The position numbers and the translations under genes are program-made. The notes under the pieces were generated by a model. It saw nothing but the letters and a program-made list of their open reading frames with translations, made no database searches and had not been told where the DNA came from. This document shows, one piece after another, positions 32,503 to 42,098 of a stretch of DNA of 64,000 bases (positions are counted from its first letter, which is position 1; each line of letters starts with the position of its first letter). Source of the stretch: Litoribrevibacter euphylliae (GTDB lineage: Bacteria; Pseudomonadota; Gammaproteobacteria; Pseudomonadales; Litoribrevibacteraceae); the NCBI RefSeq assembly GCF_042646085.1, contig NZ_JBHRSZ010000002.1, forward strand, positions 310,001 through 374,000. Reading direction: 5' to 3'.

Positions 32503-33669
32503 TCAGAAAAAGGTTAAATCGCCCTCTTCTTTCTTAGCATCCTCCGTAGAATCTCCTGTGTGCACTGCTGCTTGCTCTAACGTGGTGTAGGTTGAGCTCA
32601 AATCAGCAAGCCACTTTTCGATATCCAGCAACTCACTCCGTTCGCCTTGAGCCATATGACGATTTACCGTCTCTAACAGCTTTTCGATATCCGAATTGGT
32701 ATGGCCCAGAATCTGAGTAACTCGATCCTGAAATTGTAGGTTAGTTAAAATATCTTTAACGTTTTCACTCACATCCTGGCTGGTTTTCTGAAGAGCGGTC
32801 GCCGATTCGATGCTCTTCTCCCCAACGCCTTTAAACTCTTCCAACACTTGATGAATAATGCCTTTGGCTTGCTCCGTGTTGGTGTCGTCTTGCTGAGTGA
32901 GCGTTTCTGTTTTCGATAAAATCTCAGAGAGCGTGCTATTGACCTGGTCAATCCGCTTGGAAATGCGATCTCCGGTTTCACCAGAGCGGGTGGACAATGT
33001 TCTTACTTCATCGGCAACCACCGCAAAGCCCCGGCCCTGTTCGCCAGCTCTGGCCGCTTCAATGGCGGCATTCAATGCCAAGAGATTGGTTTGATCTGCA
33101 ATCGCCGCCACTTCTTTACTCATGGCCTGAAGCTCTTCTGTGATTTCAGTCAAACCATTTACATCGTTCACAAGAATATTGCGGTTATCTGCGGTTTCTT
33201 GAATGAGTTGAATGATGGCGCCAAGCTGTCGATCGGCGTTCTTAATGGCATGGGAAACACCTTCTTCGCCCTCCAAACCGCCGGCGGTGAGCTGGCTAGC
33301 TTTGATGGACTCCTGAAGCTCAAAGTAGATCGTATTGAAACGGGCAACCAAGTCATCCACATTTTCACGGACTTGGTTATCGACGAGATTCTGAAGATTA
33401 ATCCAGACAGGTAACAGCTGGCTTAAGCTCTGCTGGTAGTTGTCGAGTTTTTCCTGAGCGCTGTTAGTCGCTTTGAACTCGGCCAAAGCCGCTTGTGCAG
33501 CCTTCAACTCAGTCTGGGAAGCGCTTTCTCTAAGAACCCAAGCTAATACCGAAGCGACCACTGCGATCACAACTGCCAGTAACCAATTTCCTTGAACCAG
33601 AGCAACTCCAAGAGGGATCACCAATAAAGCAATGGCCCAACTTTGATAACGATTTATCAAGTTCATCAC
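32503..33669 (-). CDS. Methyl-accepting chemotaxis protein without periplasmic sensor
   Basis: This is a 388-residue chemoreceptor-like protein with two closely spaced hydrophobic segments near the N-terminus (about 12-45), no room for a periplasmic sensor, and a cytoplasmic signalling domain with ADQTNLLALNAAIEAARAGEQ. The C-terminus ends in GDLTFF, a conserved-looking aromatic tail but not a CheR-docking pentapeptide. It is the first gene of the operon; the sensed signal may be intracellular or membrane-derived. Confidence 0.9.
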   Translation of the reverse strand: MMNLINRYQSWAIALLVIPLGVALVQGNWLLAVVIAVVASVLAWVLRESASQTELKAAQAALAEFKATNSAQEKLDNYQQSLSQLLPVWINLQNLVDNQVRENVDDLVARFNTIYFELQESIKASQLTAGGLEGEEGVSHAIKNADRQLGAIIQLIQETADNRNILVNDVNGLTEITEELQAMSKEVAAIADQTNLLALNAAIEAARAGEQGRGFAVVADEVRTLSTRSGETGDRISKRIDQVNSTLSEILSKTETLTQQDDTNTEQAKGIIHQVLEEFKGVGEKSIESATALQKTSQDVSENVKDILTNLQFQDRVTQILGHTNSDIEKLLETVNRHMAQGERSELLDIEKWLADLSSTYTTLEQAAVHTGDSTEDAKKEEGDLTFF

Positions 33670-33980
33670 AGCATCTTCTCTCTCATTCCCAGACCTAAGT
33701 CAAAGTTACAAATTAAGACTAGAAAGGAATTAGAATTCGTCAAACTATTTCATTAGGAAATATCGGAACTCATTTTTACAACCAGATGTTGTAACAAAGC
33801 CATGAAAAAGCACTGATAGGTACGCGATAGGGCTAGGATTCAGTCGCCATCGAACCTCGTCAAGAAAAGTAATCACTGAGAAAGCGTCTAAAAAGTCATT
33901 AATTCGAACAGTAAATAACCTAAGGAACTAACAAATCGAAACATTATTATTTGAGTGAATAACATTTCTCATACTCAGCG
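33670..33980. other. Intergenic region upstream of the chemotaxis operon
   Basis: These 311 bases separate two minus-strand genes. I see no gene here. The clearest element is a perfect 7-base inverted repeat, TTACAAC-N5-GTTGTAA at 33776-33794, about 107 bases upstream of the MCP gene, which could be a regulator-binding site. I could not find a convincing sigma-28 or sigma-54 promoter. Confidence 0.5.
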
Positions 33981-34754
33981 TTACTCAACAAGAAGCAACC
34001 GATAAATCAGTCGTCCTGCCAATAAGGTCAGTACCCATTTAAACAACATCTTCATTTGTTTATCGGGTAAATGGCCCAGGACTTTAAGACCCACTTTGGT
34101 TCCCAAATAGCCGGACACAATCATTAAGAAGAGCAATCCGAACCACTCGGAAAACGAGAATCCGGCAAAACTAAACACCAGAATTTTGAGTGCATGCTGC
34201 ATCGTCATGCAGGTGGAGAAGTTCGCCGTGTAGTAAAAGCGTTCCATATCTTTGGTTCTGAGCCAGCTGGCCACCAGCGGCCCGGTCGCCCCGGCAAATA
34301 AGGTCGCTATGGTCGTAACAAAACCGCCGCCTACTCGCCCACCAAAGTGTTGAGACAGGCCGACATCCGGGATCTTTCCCCAACAGTTATAAAGAATAAA
34401 AATGGCGATACACCAATGAATGATGTCAGAAGACACTACCTGCAACCCCAAGGAGCCTACCACTGCAGCAACCCCACCACCTAAAAGAAACGCCATTACC
34501 AATTCTTTGTCGATTTTATCTCGGGTAAGCCAGGCACGACCGCCATTGGACGCCATTTGCACCATGCCATGTACAGGAATCAACACCACCGGAGATAAAA
34601 ACTCGGCCATCACCACAATCAGAAACGCCCCACCGCCGACACCTAATGCGGCTGTTACCAAAGAGCCAAGAAAGCTGGCAGCAACCAACACTAGGGTATC
34701 CACAAGAGATAAAGACGAATGTAGAAATGAGTCAAAAGAAAGCGATTCCAGCAT
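33981..34754 (-). CDS. TauE/SafE family membrane permease
   Basis: This is a 257-residue inner-membrane protein with about eight hydrophobic segments and the family glycine-rich turn FLGSLVTAALGVGGGAFLIVV near the N-terminus. TauE/SafE proteins are proposed exporters of sulfite, sulfoacetate or similar anions, and the substrate cannot be inferred here. It is divergent from the putA gene with a 75-base spacer. Confidence 0.88.
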   Translation of the reverse strand: MLESLSFDSFLHSSLSLVDTLVLVAASFLGSLVTAALGVGGGAFLIVVMAEFLSPVVLIPVHGMVQMASNGGRAWLTRDKIDKELVMAFLLGGGVAAVVGSLGLQVVSSDIIHWCIAIFILYNCWGKIPDVGLSQHFGGRVGGGFVTTIATLFAGATGPLVASWLRTKDMERFYYTANFSTCMTMQHALKILVFSFAGFSFSEWFGLLFLMIVSGYLGTKVGLKVLGHLPDKQMKMLFKWVLTLLAGRLIYRLLLVE

Positions 34755-34829
34755 AAGAAAATCTTTGTAAGTCCTTGAGAAAAAGCTATTTTAAGTATTA
34801 TCGTGCACTAAATTTTTAGTGAAGGTTCT

Positions 34830-37800
34830 ATGCTTATCCTAAGAGACTTGCTGGAAAGATACCAACAAATAGGGTCTGAAACGCTTTCCGATATTATCTC
34901 GGATTACTACCTATACGATGAAAAAGAGTACGTAGAGCAAATCAAGCTTTTCACTCATCTTTCACCGGAAGAAGAACAAGGTATTGAGCAGTTAGCCAGA
35001 ACACTGATCAGCGTTGCGCAGGAAAGCAAACAAATCCCGTTAATCAATCAAGTTTTATCCGAGTACCAGCTGAACCAAAAAGAAGGCATTCAATTGCTGG
35101 CCTTGGCCGAAGGCTTGTTAAGAATCAAAAGCCCCGATACCGCTTACCGATTCATTCAGGACAAAATTGTCAGTGGCGATTGGGAAGCTCATAAACACAA
35201 GAGCGACCACAGCAGTGTCAACCTGGCGACCGAAGGGCTGACGCTGTTAAAGCAGTGGTTATCCAAAGCGACCTCGGACGCCACCTCCGATAAAACGCCC
35301 TTTGGCTATTGGCTCAATGCAGGAAAGAACTTACTGGCACAAGAAGCCCTTAAGCTGCTGATCAACAAGTTAGCAAGTATCTTCATTAAAGGGTCGACCA
35401 TCGAGTCGGCCTTATCCAAAGCAACCGATCACACTCAACACTGTTGTTCATTCGACATGTTAGGCGAAGCCGCTTTAACCGAAGACGATGCGGAACGTTA
35501 TCTAAAAAACTACATGACCGCCATTGATGCCGTTGCCGAACACCAGACCAAAAACACCGGGCAAGTCAAAAAATCAGCCTCAGATAAAAAAACAGATTCA
35601 GCCAAAAAACACCGCTCAAAACCTCGGCACAGTTTGTCCATCAAGTTATCCGCCTTAACCCCCAGATTTACCTTTCGCCATCAATACCCGGAGTTAGAGC
35701 GAACCTTTCTGTTGCGCATAGAAGCCTTAGTACGCAACGCCCATCAGCAGAACGTTGCAATTACCTTGGATGCAGAAGAAGCCGACCAGCTAGAACTGAC
35801 ATTAAAGGTATTTCAACACCTCTTTTTATTGCCCGGTCTTAAAGGCTGGGGACAATTAGGCATTGCTGTACAAGCCTATGGTTTTCGCACCGTACCCACG
35901 ATTCTGTATCTGTCGCAGCTCGCCAAAGAACATCAAACACGCATTCCAATTCGCTTAGTGAAAGGCGCGTATTGGGATACCGAGATTCATAAAGCGCAAG
36001 AGATGGGCTTATCTGGTTACCCGGTTTTCACTCAAAAATCAGCAACCGATTTGAATTACCAAGCCTGCTGCCAGATCTTACTCAAACTGCAAATGGAAGG
36101 CTGGCTGCAACCTCAATTCGCAACCCACAATGCCGTCACCATCGCCACGGTTATAAGCCTCGCGGAAGACTTAGACCCTGAACGACAACATCTCTTTCCC
36201 ATCGAGTTTCAACGACTTCATGGCATGGGCGAAACCATTTACAGCGCGCTCAGTGGGTATAGACAAACGCATCAGGATTACTACTGTCGAAGTTACTGTC
36301 CGGTTGGGCCTTATCAAGAATTACTGCCCTACTTGATTCGACGAATTCTTGAGAATGGAGCCAACCAATCCTTCTTGAATCATTTATCCCAAGGAACGGT
36401 TTCCCCGCCCAAGAAAGCGAGTGAAGCCAAACGTTCCGCAACGGAAGTGGCAGCAGACATTAAAACAGATGCAGAGTCTGAATCCGCTGTATCCGATGAA
36501 ACTCAAGACACAATGCCTGAACCACCAACGGACGATCATGAGTTAGAAAAAATCGAAGCCGACGCGCTTGCTAAACTGCCCATTCACGGGCTAATTCAGT
36601 ATGACCGCTTTCGACCAGATTTCCCGCTTCCCCAAGACATCTACCTGCCTTGGTTAAAAGGGTCGTTAGGGCTCAATGTCAATCACCCTCTGCACCTAAA
36701 AACTTTGCTTGAAGAGACACAAGATTTTTCTGAACAACTTTATCAAGTAGAACCGGCACTGCCTGAGAACATTCACCATCAAATCAATTCCGAAACACTT
36801 TATTCACCCAACGACCAGGAATTTCGTCTTGGGCTCTGCCATACCTTGAACCAGTTGGATCAACAGCATTTAAAAGTAGCGTTGAAGGAATCCTATCAGT
36901 GGAGCAGTGTTTCTCCTGAGCAGCGCATTGCGGTCATTGAACAGTTTGCGCTCATTCTGGAACATCACAAATATGAATTAATCGCGCTGTGCATCAACGA
37001 AGCAGGTAAAACGTGGCAGGACGCCATTGGTGAAATCAGAGAAGCCATCGACTTCTGCCATTATTACGCGCAAAGCTACAAAGGGTTAGCGCAGCCGATA
37101 ACCTTGCCGAATGCCGCCAACGAATCGAACAAACTCATCTACCGGCCCAAAGGCACCTTTTTATGCATTAGCCCGTGGAACTTCCCAATCGCCATTCTAA
37201 CCGGCCAAGTGGTGGCTGCGTTGGTGACGGGCAATCGTGTCTTAATCAAACCGGCACCTCAAACCCAAATCTGTGGTCGTCGAATCTATGATTTTCTTAT
37301 CGCCAGCGGCATTCCGAAAGACAGCCTCTACTTCTTGCCCGCCACCAATCAGTTAAGCCAACAGCTGGTGGGCAACCCTCAAATAGACGGCATTGCGTTT
37401 ACCGGTTCTTTAGCAACAGCCCAAGTCATTCAACAGGAATTGTTAAACCAACGCAGTTACGCAATTCCCTTGATTTCGGAAACCAGTGGTTTGAATTGCA
37501 TGATCACAGACGACTCGATTCTGACCGAGCAAATGGTCAAAGACGTGGTGTCATCCGCATTTGGATCAGCCGGTCAACGCTGCTCAGCTTTGAGAGTATT
37601 GTTTATTCATGAAAGTATTTATCAGGAAACCATTGATGCCATCATAGGGGTGATGAAACGACTTAAAGTCGATCATCCTCGTCAATTTGATAGCGACTTA
37701 GGCCCTATTATTGATGAAGCTGCATTGGAGCGTTTACAGAGTTACATTCAAACACTTCAAGAAGACAAGAAACTTCTGTATCAAATCCAATTACCCGAAA

Positions 37801-38219
37801 TGGACGGTCACTACTTTGCCCCGGCACTGGTTAAATTACACGGCATCAAAGAACTGACCAAAGAACACTTTGGCCCGATCCTTCACGTCATCAAATATAA
37901 GTCGAACGACATCAACCAGCTGATCCAAGATATTGAAGACACAGACTACGCCCTCACTCTCGGTATCCATAGTCGAGATAAACACTGGATTGATTTTCTC
38001 TGCACCAACCTCAGCATGGGCAACATCTACATCAATCGGCACATCACCGGCGCGCAAGTAGCAGCCCAACCTTTTGGTGGGCATAAAAAGTCAGGGTCAG
38101 GATTCAAAGCGGGCGGCCCCAATTATCTACTGCAGTTCGTTAACGAACAGTGTATTTCAGAAAACATTGCGGCCATTGGCGGGAACGTCAATTTGATCAA
38201 CCTCCCCACTAAACGCTAA
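34830..38219 (+). CDS. putA: Bifunctional proline dehydrogenase/P5C dehydrogenase PutA
   Basis: PutA oxidises proline to glutamate. The 1129-residue protein has an N-terminal helical region, an FAD-binding PRODH barrel (about 270-530; IKLSALTPRF, RLVKGAYWDTEI, FATHNA, CRSYCPVG), and an ALDH-type P5C dehydrogenase (about 660-1110; ISPWNFPIAILTG, GIAFTGS, ISETSG, catalytic Cys in GSAGQRCSALR). There is no N-terminal ribbon-helix-helix DNA-binding domain, so it is not a self-repressor. An acidic, Ala/Glu-rich linker (about 530-580) separates the domains. Its 3' end overlaps the convergent ligase gene by 11 bases. Confidence 0.95.
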   Translation: MLILRDLLERYQQIGSETLSDIISDYYLYDEKEYVEQIKLFTHLSPEEEQGIEQLARTLISVAQESKQIPLINQVLSEYQLNQKEGIQLLALAEGLLRIKSPDTAYRFIQDKIVSGDWEAHKHKSDHSSVNLATEGLTLLKQWLSKATSDATSDKTPFGYWLNAGKNLLAQEALKLLINKLASIFIKGSTIESALSKATDHTQHCCSFDMLGEAALTEDDAERYLKNYMTAIDAVAEHQTKNTGQVKKSASDKKTDSAKKHRSKPRHSLSIKLSALTPRFTFRHQYPELERTFLLRIEALVRNAHQQNVAITLDAEEADQLELTLKVFQHLFLLPGLKGWGQLGIAVQAYGFRTVPTILYLSQLAKEHQTRIPIRLVKGAYWDTEIHKAQEMGLSGYPVFTQKSATDLNYQACCQILLKLQMEGWLQPQFATHNAVTIATVISLAEDLDPERQHLFPIEFQRLHGMGETIYSALSGYRQTHQDYYCRSYCPVGPYQELLPYLIRRILENGANQSFLNHLSQGTVSPPKKASEAKRSATEVAADIKTDAESESAVSDETQDTMPEPPTDDHELEKIEADALAKLPIHGLIQYDRFRPDFPLPQDIYLPWLKGSLGLNVNHPLHLKTLLEETQDFSEQLYQVEPALPENIHHQINSETLYSPNDQEFRLGLCHTLNQLDQQHLKVALKESYQWSSVSPEQRIAVIEQFALILEHHKYELIALCINEAGKTWQDAIGEIREAIDFCHYYAQSYKGLAQPITLPNAANESNKLIYRPKGTFLCISPWNFPIAILTGQVVAALVTGNRVLIKPAPQTQICGRRIYDFLIASGIPKDSLYFLPATNQLSQQLVGNPQIDGIAFTGSLATAQVIQQELLNQRSYAIPLISETSGLNCMITDDSILTEQMVKDVVSSAFGSAGQRCSALRVLFIHESIYQETIDAIIGVMKRLKVDHPRQFDSDLGPIIDEAALERLQSYIQTLQEDKKLLYQIQLPEMDGHYFAPALVKLHGIKELTKEHFGPILHVIKYKSNDINQLIQDIEDTDYALTLGIHSRDKHWIDFLCTNLSMGNIYINRHITGAQVAAQPFGGHKKSGSGFKAGGPNYLLQFVNEQCISENIAAIGGNVNLINLPTKR

Positions 38220-40143
38220 CAATCTCAGTTTTGAAGGTATAACCACCTAAGCGTTTACTTAACTCATCCAGCGACGGCAAGTTCCCAGTAACCGCAATAT
38301 GAGCCAATAAACCATGAAGCGGGTCTTGTCGTACTTCCACTTTTAGCTCGTGCGTTGGAATTATCTTTGACGCCACTTCAATCACACATTTCTCAATCTC
38401 TTGCATTTCCAACGCGGGTTTGAACACCTTTCCCACCGCAGTAACGGGCAGATCACTGACCACATGAATGTCTTTCGGAATCGCTGCGCGTTCAGGAATC
38501 ACTCTATCTGCAAACTCAATCAACTCGCTAATCTCTATTGGGTACCCCTGTTTCACTTGCACATAGCACACAGGTACTTCCCCCGCATGTAAATCCGGCT
38601 TGCCAACCGCTGCGGCCAAATTAATTGCAGGATGTTTACACATAGCTTCTTCAATCATCTTAGGCTCAATGTTGTGCCCACCTCGGACAATCAGTTCTTT
38701 CTTTCGCCCCGTCAGCCAGAAATAACCATCGTCATCCTGTCGAGCCAAATCGCCAGTATTCATCCAGACTTGCCCCTGTTCATCGGTCATCCACAAACCT
38801 TCGTTCTGATGATCCAACAAATACCCGGAAAACACATTCGGCCCCCGAACCACCAGAGTGCCAATCTCATTAACACTGCATTGTCTGAGGATACGATCCC
38901 CCTCGTGCTTTACACACATCATTTGCTGATGAGGAATTCTGACACCGATAGAACCCACCTTCTGCTTGCCATGAATAGGGTTGACACTACTCACGCACGT
39001 GGCTTCCGTTAAGCCATACCCTTCAATAATTTTCACGCCTGTGGTTTGCTCAAACGCTTTGAAAGTTTCCACCGGCATAGGTGCAGCTCCGCACAAGCAG
39101 AACTCCAGCGAAGAGATGTCTTTGCCTTCAAACGAAAAATTCATCAACGCCGAATACACTGTAGGCACCCCACTGAAGGTCCCCACCTTAAAGTGCTCGA
39201 TGATGCTCCAAAAGTTCGGAAACAGATTCTCACCACGAAAGCCTTGCGGTGTCGCCATCACCACAGTCGCACCGATTGAAAACGGTAACAAGCCAGTAAT
39301 CAATGCGCCATTAACATGAAATAACGGCAACCCGGCCAGTATCGACTTGTCTTTATTCAGCGCCGTCGACGCCATGAGTCGAACCGATACCGCATTGGCC
39401 AGTTCATTACGATGGGTTCGTTGCGCTATTTTAGGCAGTCCTGTAGTTCCACCAGTACAGAACAGGGAAGAAATGGTGTCATCAGAAAAGCGTCGATAAA
39501 ATTGCAGCGCCTGACCTTCGCACTTCTGAATTTCTTCCGAGAAATTGTAATACGCCTTGCCATGGGGAATGCTGATGTCTTTTCTATGCAGCAATTGCAT
39601 CGCTTTGGCCACTAGTTTGGCCGGCCCCTTAACATATGGGTAAATATCGATCCCCACCACATGCTTCACAGAAGGTAATTCGTTAAGAATGGATTGCACC
39701 TTAGGCCAAAGATCAATCTTGGTCATCGGGTTCATGGTAACAACCACTTTGGCATTGGCCGAACTTAATAAATCTTTGATTTGTTCAGGCTCAAGCAAGG
39801 GATTGACCGCAAAGACCTTACATACCGCTTCACCCCCCCACAGCACGTAATGCGTTTCTGGCAAGTTCGGTAACAGAAAGGCAACCACATCGTTTTCAGT
39901 GAGCCCCAGACTATGGAAGAAATTCGCTGTTTGAGTGATTCGTTCCAATAAGGTTTGATAGCTGATGTGATGCGCTTTTTGGAATTCATCCCCTTTCAGA
40001 AAGAACGAAATGGCCGCTTTATCCGCGTTCTCCTTGGCACTGGCCTTAATGGCATCATAGGTATTATCAAACGGCATCAGCCCTTGAACTGCATTACTTG
40101 CTTCAATGTGTTTCACATCGTCTTGTGTTTTTACTTCTAACAT
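38209..40143 (-). CDS. AMP-forming acyl-CoA synthetase
   Basis: This is a 644-residue ANL-superfamily ligase that activates a carboxylic acid with ATP and CoA. Motifs are SLFCTGGTTGLPKIAQRTHRN (P-loop), GYGLTEATC (A5), NTGDLARQDDDGYFWLTGRKK (A7-A8) and a C-terminal Lys in VTAVGKVFKPAL. It has a longer C-terminal extension than short-chain ligases. The substrate is probably a fatty or aromatic acid and cannot be fixed from sequence. It is convergent with putA. Confidence 0.88.
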   Translation of the reverse strand: MLEVKTQDDVKHIEASNAVQGLMPFDNTYDAIKASAKENADKAAISFFLKGDEFQKAHHISYQTLLERITQTANFFHSLGLTENDVVAFLLPNLPETHYVLWGGEAVCKVFAVNPLLEPEQIKDLLSSANAKVVVTMNPMTKIDLWPKVQSILNELPSVKHVVGIDIYPYVKGPAKLVAKAMQLLHRKDISIPHGKAYYNFSEEIQKCEGQALQFYRRFSDDTISSLFCTGGTTGLPKIAQRTHRNELANAVSVRLMASTALNKDKSILAGLPLFHVNGALITGLLPFSIGATVVMATPQGFRGENLFPNFWSIIEHFKVGTFSGVPTVYSALMNFSFEGKDISSLEFCLCGAAPMPVETFKAFEQTTGVKIIEGYGLTEATCVSSVNPIHGKQKVGSIGVRIPHQQMMCVKHEGDRILRQCSVNEIGTLVVRGPNVFSGYLLDHQNEGLWMTDEQGQVWMNTGDLARQDDDGYFWLTGRKKELIVRGGHNIEPKMIEEAMCKHPAINLAAAVGKPDLHAGEVPVCYVQVKQGYPIEISELIEFADRVIPERAAIPKDIHVVSDLPVTAVGKVFKPALEMQEIEKCVIEVASKIIPTHELKVEVRQDPLHGLLAHIAVTGNLPSLDELSKRLGGYTFKTEIVSV

Positions 40144-40486
40144 AGTCTTACGCCAAAGAGATTTGAGTTTAAAACCAACAATCTTGGGGGTTAGGGAACC
40201 TCTGAATGAGTTCCTAGCTTACTTACGGAAGAATTCGTCATCTATTGAAGAGAATTGCTAAGGACTCTTAAGAAATGTTATAGCCCAGAGCCTTTGCGAC
40301 CCATTCGGGGAAGACGCACTCAAAAGGTAACGGCCCAGACACATGTGCCATTCGAAAAGTTAAGTACCGTTCAGAAATTTGATCATTAGACTGTCGCGAA
40401 GAAACAACGCTTAATAGGCGCTGTCCCTGGCTGGGACATTGTGTTCCCACCATCGCTTATGACAAGAGCCAAGTCATAAGTTATTC
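40144..40486. other. Intergenic region preceding an orphan terminator
   Basis: This stretch lies between two minus-strand genes. One 61-codon minus-strand frame (40268-40453) has a protein-like end but no ribosome-binding site and no recognised family. The plus strand contains GTCCC-N5-GGGAC and other short hairpins and runs into a strong plus-strand terminator. It could be a decayed gene or a small RNA; neither is proven. Confidence 0.35.
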
Positions 40487-40514
40487 ACTACTGCCTTTTC
40501 GGCAGTAGTTTTTT
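40487..40514 (+). terminator. Rho-independent terminator, plus strand
   Basis: A perfect 9-base stem ACTACTGCC/GGCAGTAGT with a 5-base loop is followed by six T residues on the plus strand. There is no equivalent T-run on the minus strand. No plus-strand protein gene lies upstream within 2.2 kb, so the terminated transcript is unexplained. Confidence 0.85.
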
Positions 40515-40524
40515 ACGATACCCC

Positions 40525-41118
40525 TTAACGTTCCGCCAACTGCTCTTCCACAAAATCAAGACGATCCTGACCGAAGTACATCTGATCATCAATGAACATG
40601 GTGGGTGCACCAAAGCAACCTTTCTTGACGGCCTTCTCGGTGTTCTCTTTAAGTTCCGCCTTGATGGCCTCGTCGGTACTCAATGCGATAATTGCATCGG
40701 CGTCCAACCCTGCTGAAGACAAGGTCTCTTTCCAAATGGCATCATCCCCCAGATTAAGCCCTTTGGCCCAAAGCGCCCGGAACATCACATCCACATAGAC
40801 GTCGAAGCAGCCCAGTTGTTTCGCGGCATAACACCCTCTCATCAATTTAAGGGTATTGATCGGAAAGTGAGAGTTCATCTTAAACTCCACCCCATATCGC
40901 TGAATGAAACGGGGTAAATCCTGAACCAACATGTAGCGCCCCTTAGCGGGTACAGAAATCGGGGGCACGTTGTTAGTGGCTTTGTGCACGGCCCCTAACA
41001 GCATGGGTTCGTAAACCAACTCCGCCCCGTACTGCTTAGCAAGATCGTTCAATTTACAATGCGCCAAATACGCGGTGGGACTACCAAAATCAAAATAAAA
41101 CTCTACTGGCTTCGACAT
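40525..41118 (-). CDS. 2-hydroxychromene-2-carboxylate isomerase-like DsbA-fold protein
   Basis: This 197-residue protein belongs to the kappa-GST/HCCA isomerase family. It starts VEFYFDFGSPTAYLAH, where the Ser replaces the CxxC of DsbA, and ends with FGAPTMFIDDQMYFGQDRLDFV, typical of the family. The enzymes use glutathione to isomerise aromatic ring-cleavage products, but family members often have other roles. It starts 33 bases after the SDR gene and is probably in one transcript with it. Confidence 0.88.
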   Translation of the reverse strand: MSKPVEFYFDFGSPTAYLAHCKLNDLAKQYGAELVYEPMLLGAVHKATNNVPPISVPAKGRYMLVQDLPRFIQRYGVEFKMNSHFPINTLKLMRGCYAAKQLGCFDVYVDVMFRALWAKGLNLGDDAIWKETLSSAGLDADAIIALSTDEAIKAELKENTEKAVKKGCFGAPTMFIDDQMYFGQDRLDFVEEQLAER

Positions 41119-41151
41119 ACCGTTTTCTCTTCTTAATCAACAATAAAAGGG

Positions 41152-41895
41152 TTACCACTTCTCTACCCAAGGGCGAACATCCAACTCAAAAGTCCAGGCG
41201 TTACGCGGTTGCTCATGCAACATCACATAGTTTTTGGCCAGGTCAGCAGGCTGAACAATCCCCTCTTTAGCACTTAACTTGCTGTAATCCGGGTGGTTAT
41301 CACGAATCCACTGAGTTTCTACCGCAGCATCAACCACCACATGGGCTACATGAATGTTCTTGGGCCCTAACTCTCGCGCCATACTTTGTGCCAACGCGCG
41401 TAATCCATGTTTAGCACTGGCAAAAGCACCAAAAATGGCACCGCCGCGAAGGCTGGCCGTAGCCCCGGTGAACAAAATCGTGCCACGCTTACGTTGTGTC
41501 ATTACTCGTGCAGCTTCTCGCCCAACCAAAAAACCAGCAAAGCAGGCCATCTCCCAAATTTTGAAAAACTTTTTCGCACTGGTGTCCAAAATGCTCATAG
41601 GCACATTGGCTCCAATGTTAAACACCACCACATCAATAGCGCCTATGACCTGCTCAATGTGTTGAAACAAGGCCTCAACGTCCTCTTCTTTTCGGGCATC
41701 CAATGCAAAGCCATGAGCCAGATACCCGTCAGTCTGAAGCTGTCGAGCGTACTCAACCACAGGCGCTTCAGAACGTCTCGCCATACACACGGTGTAACCC
41801 TTGGTGGCGAATTCTTTAGCAATGGCACTGCCGATGGCGTCACCCGCTCCCACCACAAGAGCTACTTTTGTTTCTTGTAAGGTTTCATTAGTCAT
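41152..41895 (-). CDS. SDR-fold protein with Phe in place of the catalytic Tyr
   Basis: This 247-residue protein has the Rossmann fold of short-chain dehydrogenases: VALVVGAGDAIGSAIAKEF binds nucleotide and DVVVFNIGAN replaces the NNAG motif. At the active site the usual YxxxK reads FASAK, so the catalytic Tyr is Phe while Lys is kept. Dehydrogenase activity is therefore uncertain. It is upstream of the HCCA isomerase-like gene and divergent from a LysR gene likely to control both. Confidence 0.85.
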   Translation of the reverse strand: MTNETLQETKVALVVGAGDAIGSAIAKEFATKGYTVCMARRSEAPVVEYARQLQTDGYLAHGFALDARKEEDVEALFQHIEQVIGAIDVVVFNIGANVPMSILDTSAKKFFKIWEMACFAGFLVGREAARVMTQRKRGTILFTGATASLRGGAIFGAFASAKHGLRALAQSMARELGPKNIHVAHVVVDAAVETQWIRDNHPDYSKLSAKEGIVQPADLAKNYVMLHEQPRNAWTFELDVRPWVEKW

Positions 41896-42098
41896 CGCGT
41901 AAACCTCGTATTGCTGTTTTTTTTAATAACGCCCATAACAAAGCGTTTTAATGGGTCATAACTCATATCTCGGAGCCAATGAACCAATCATTCTCTGCTC
42001 AGAGCTATGCTTTATTGATAAGTTAATCTATATTTATCCTCATAAAAAACAGTTATTAGTTATCCTTTATTAAGTTTTACTTATCATTAACTGAAATC

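Noticed and set aside
33720..33800. Sigma-28-like TCCGATAT upstream of the chemotaxis operon
   Set aside because: No matching -35 element at the required distance.
40268..40453. 61-codon minus-strand frame
   Set aside because: No ribosome-binding site and no recognised family; kept only as part of the description of the intergenic region.
40144..40514. 6S RNA, RNase P RNA or c-di-GMP riboswitch before the orphan terminator
   Set aside because: I compared the conserved features I remember for each and none fit.
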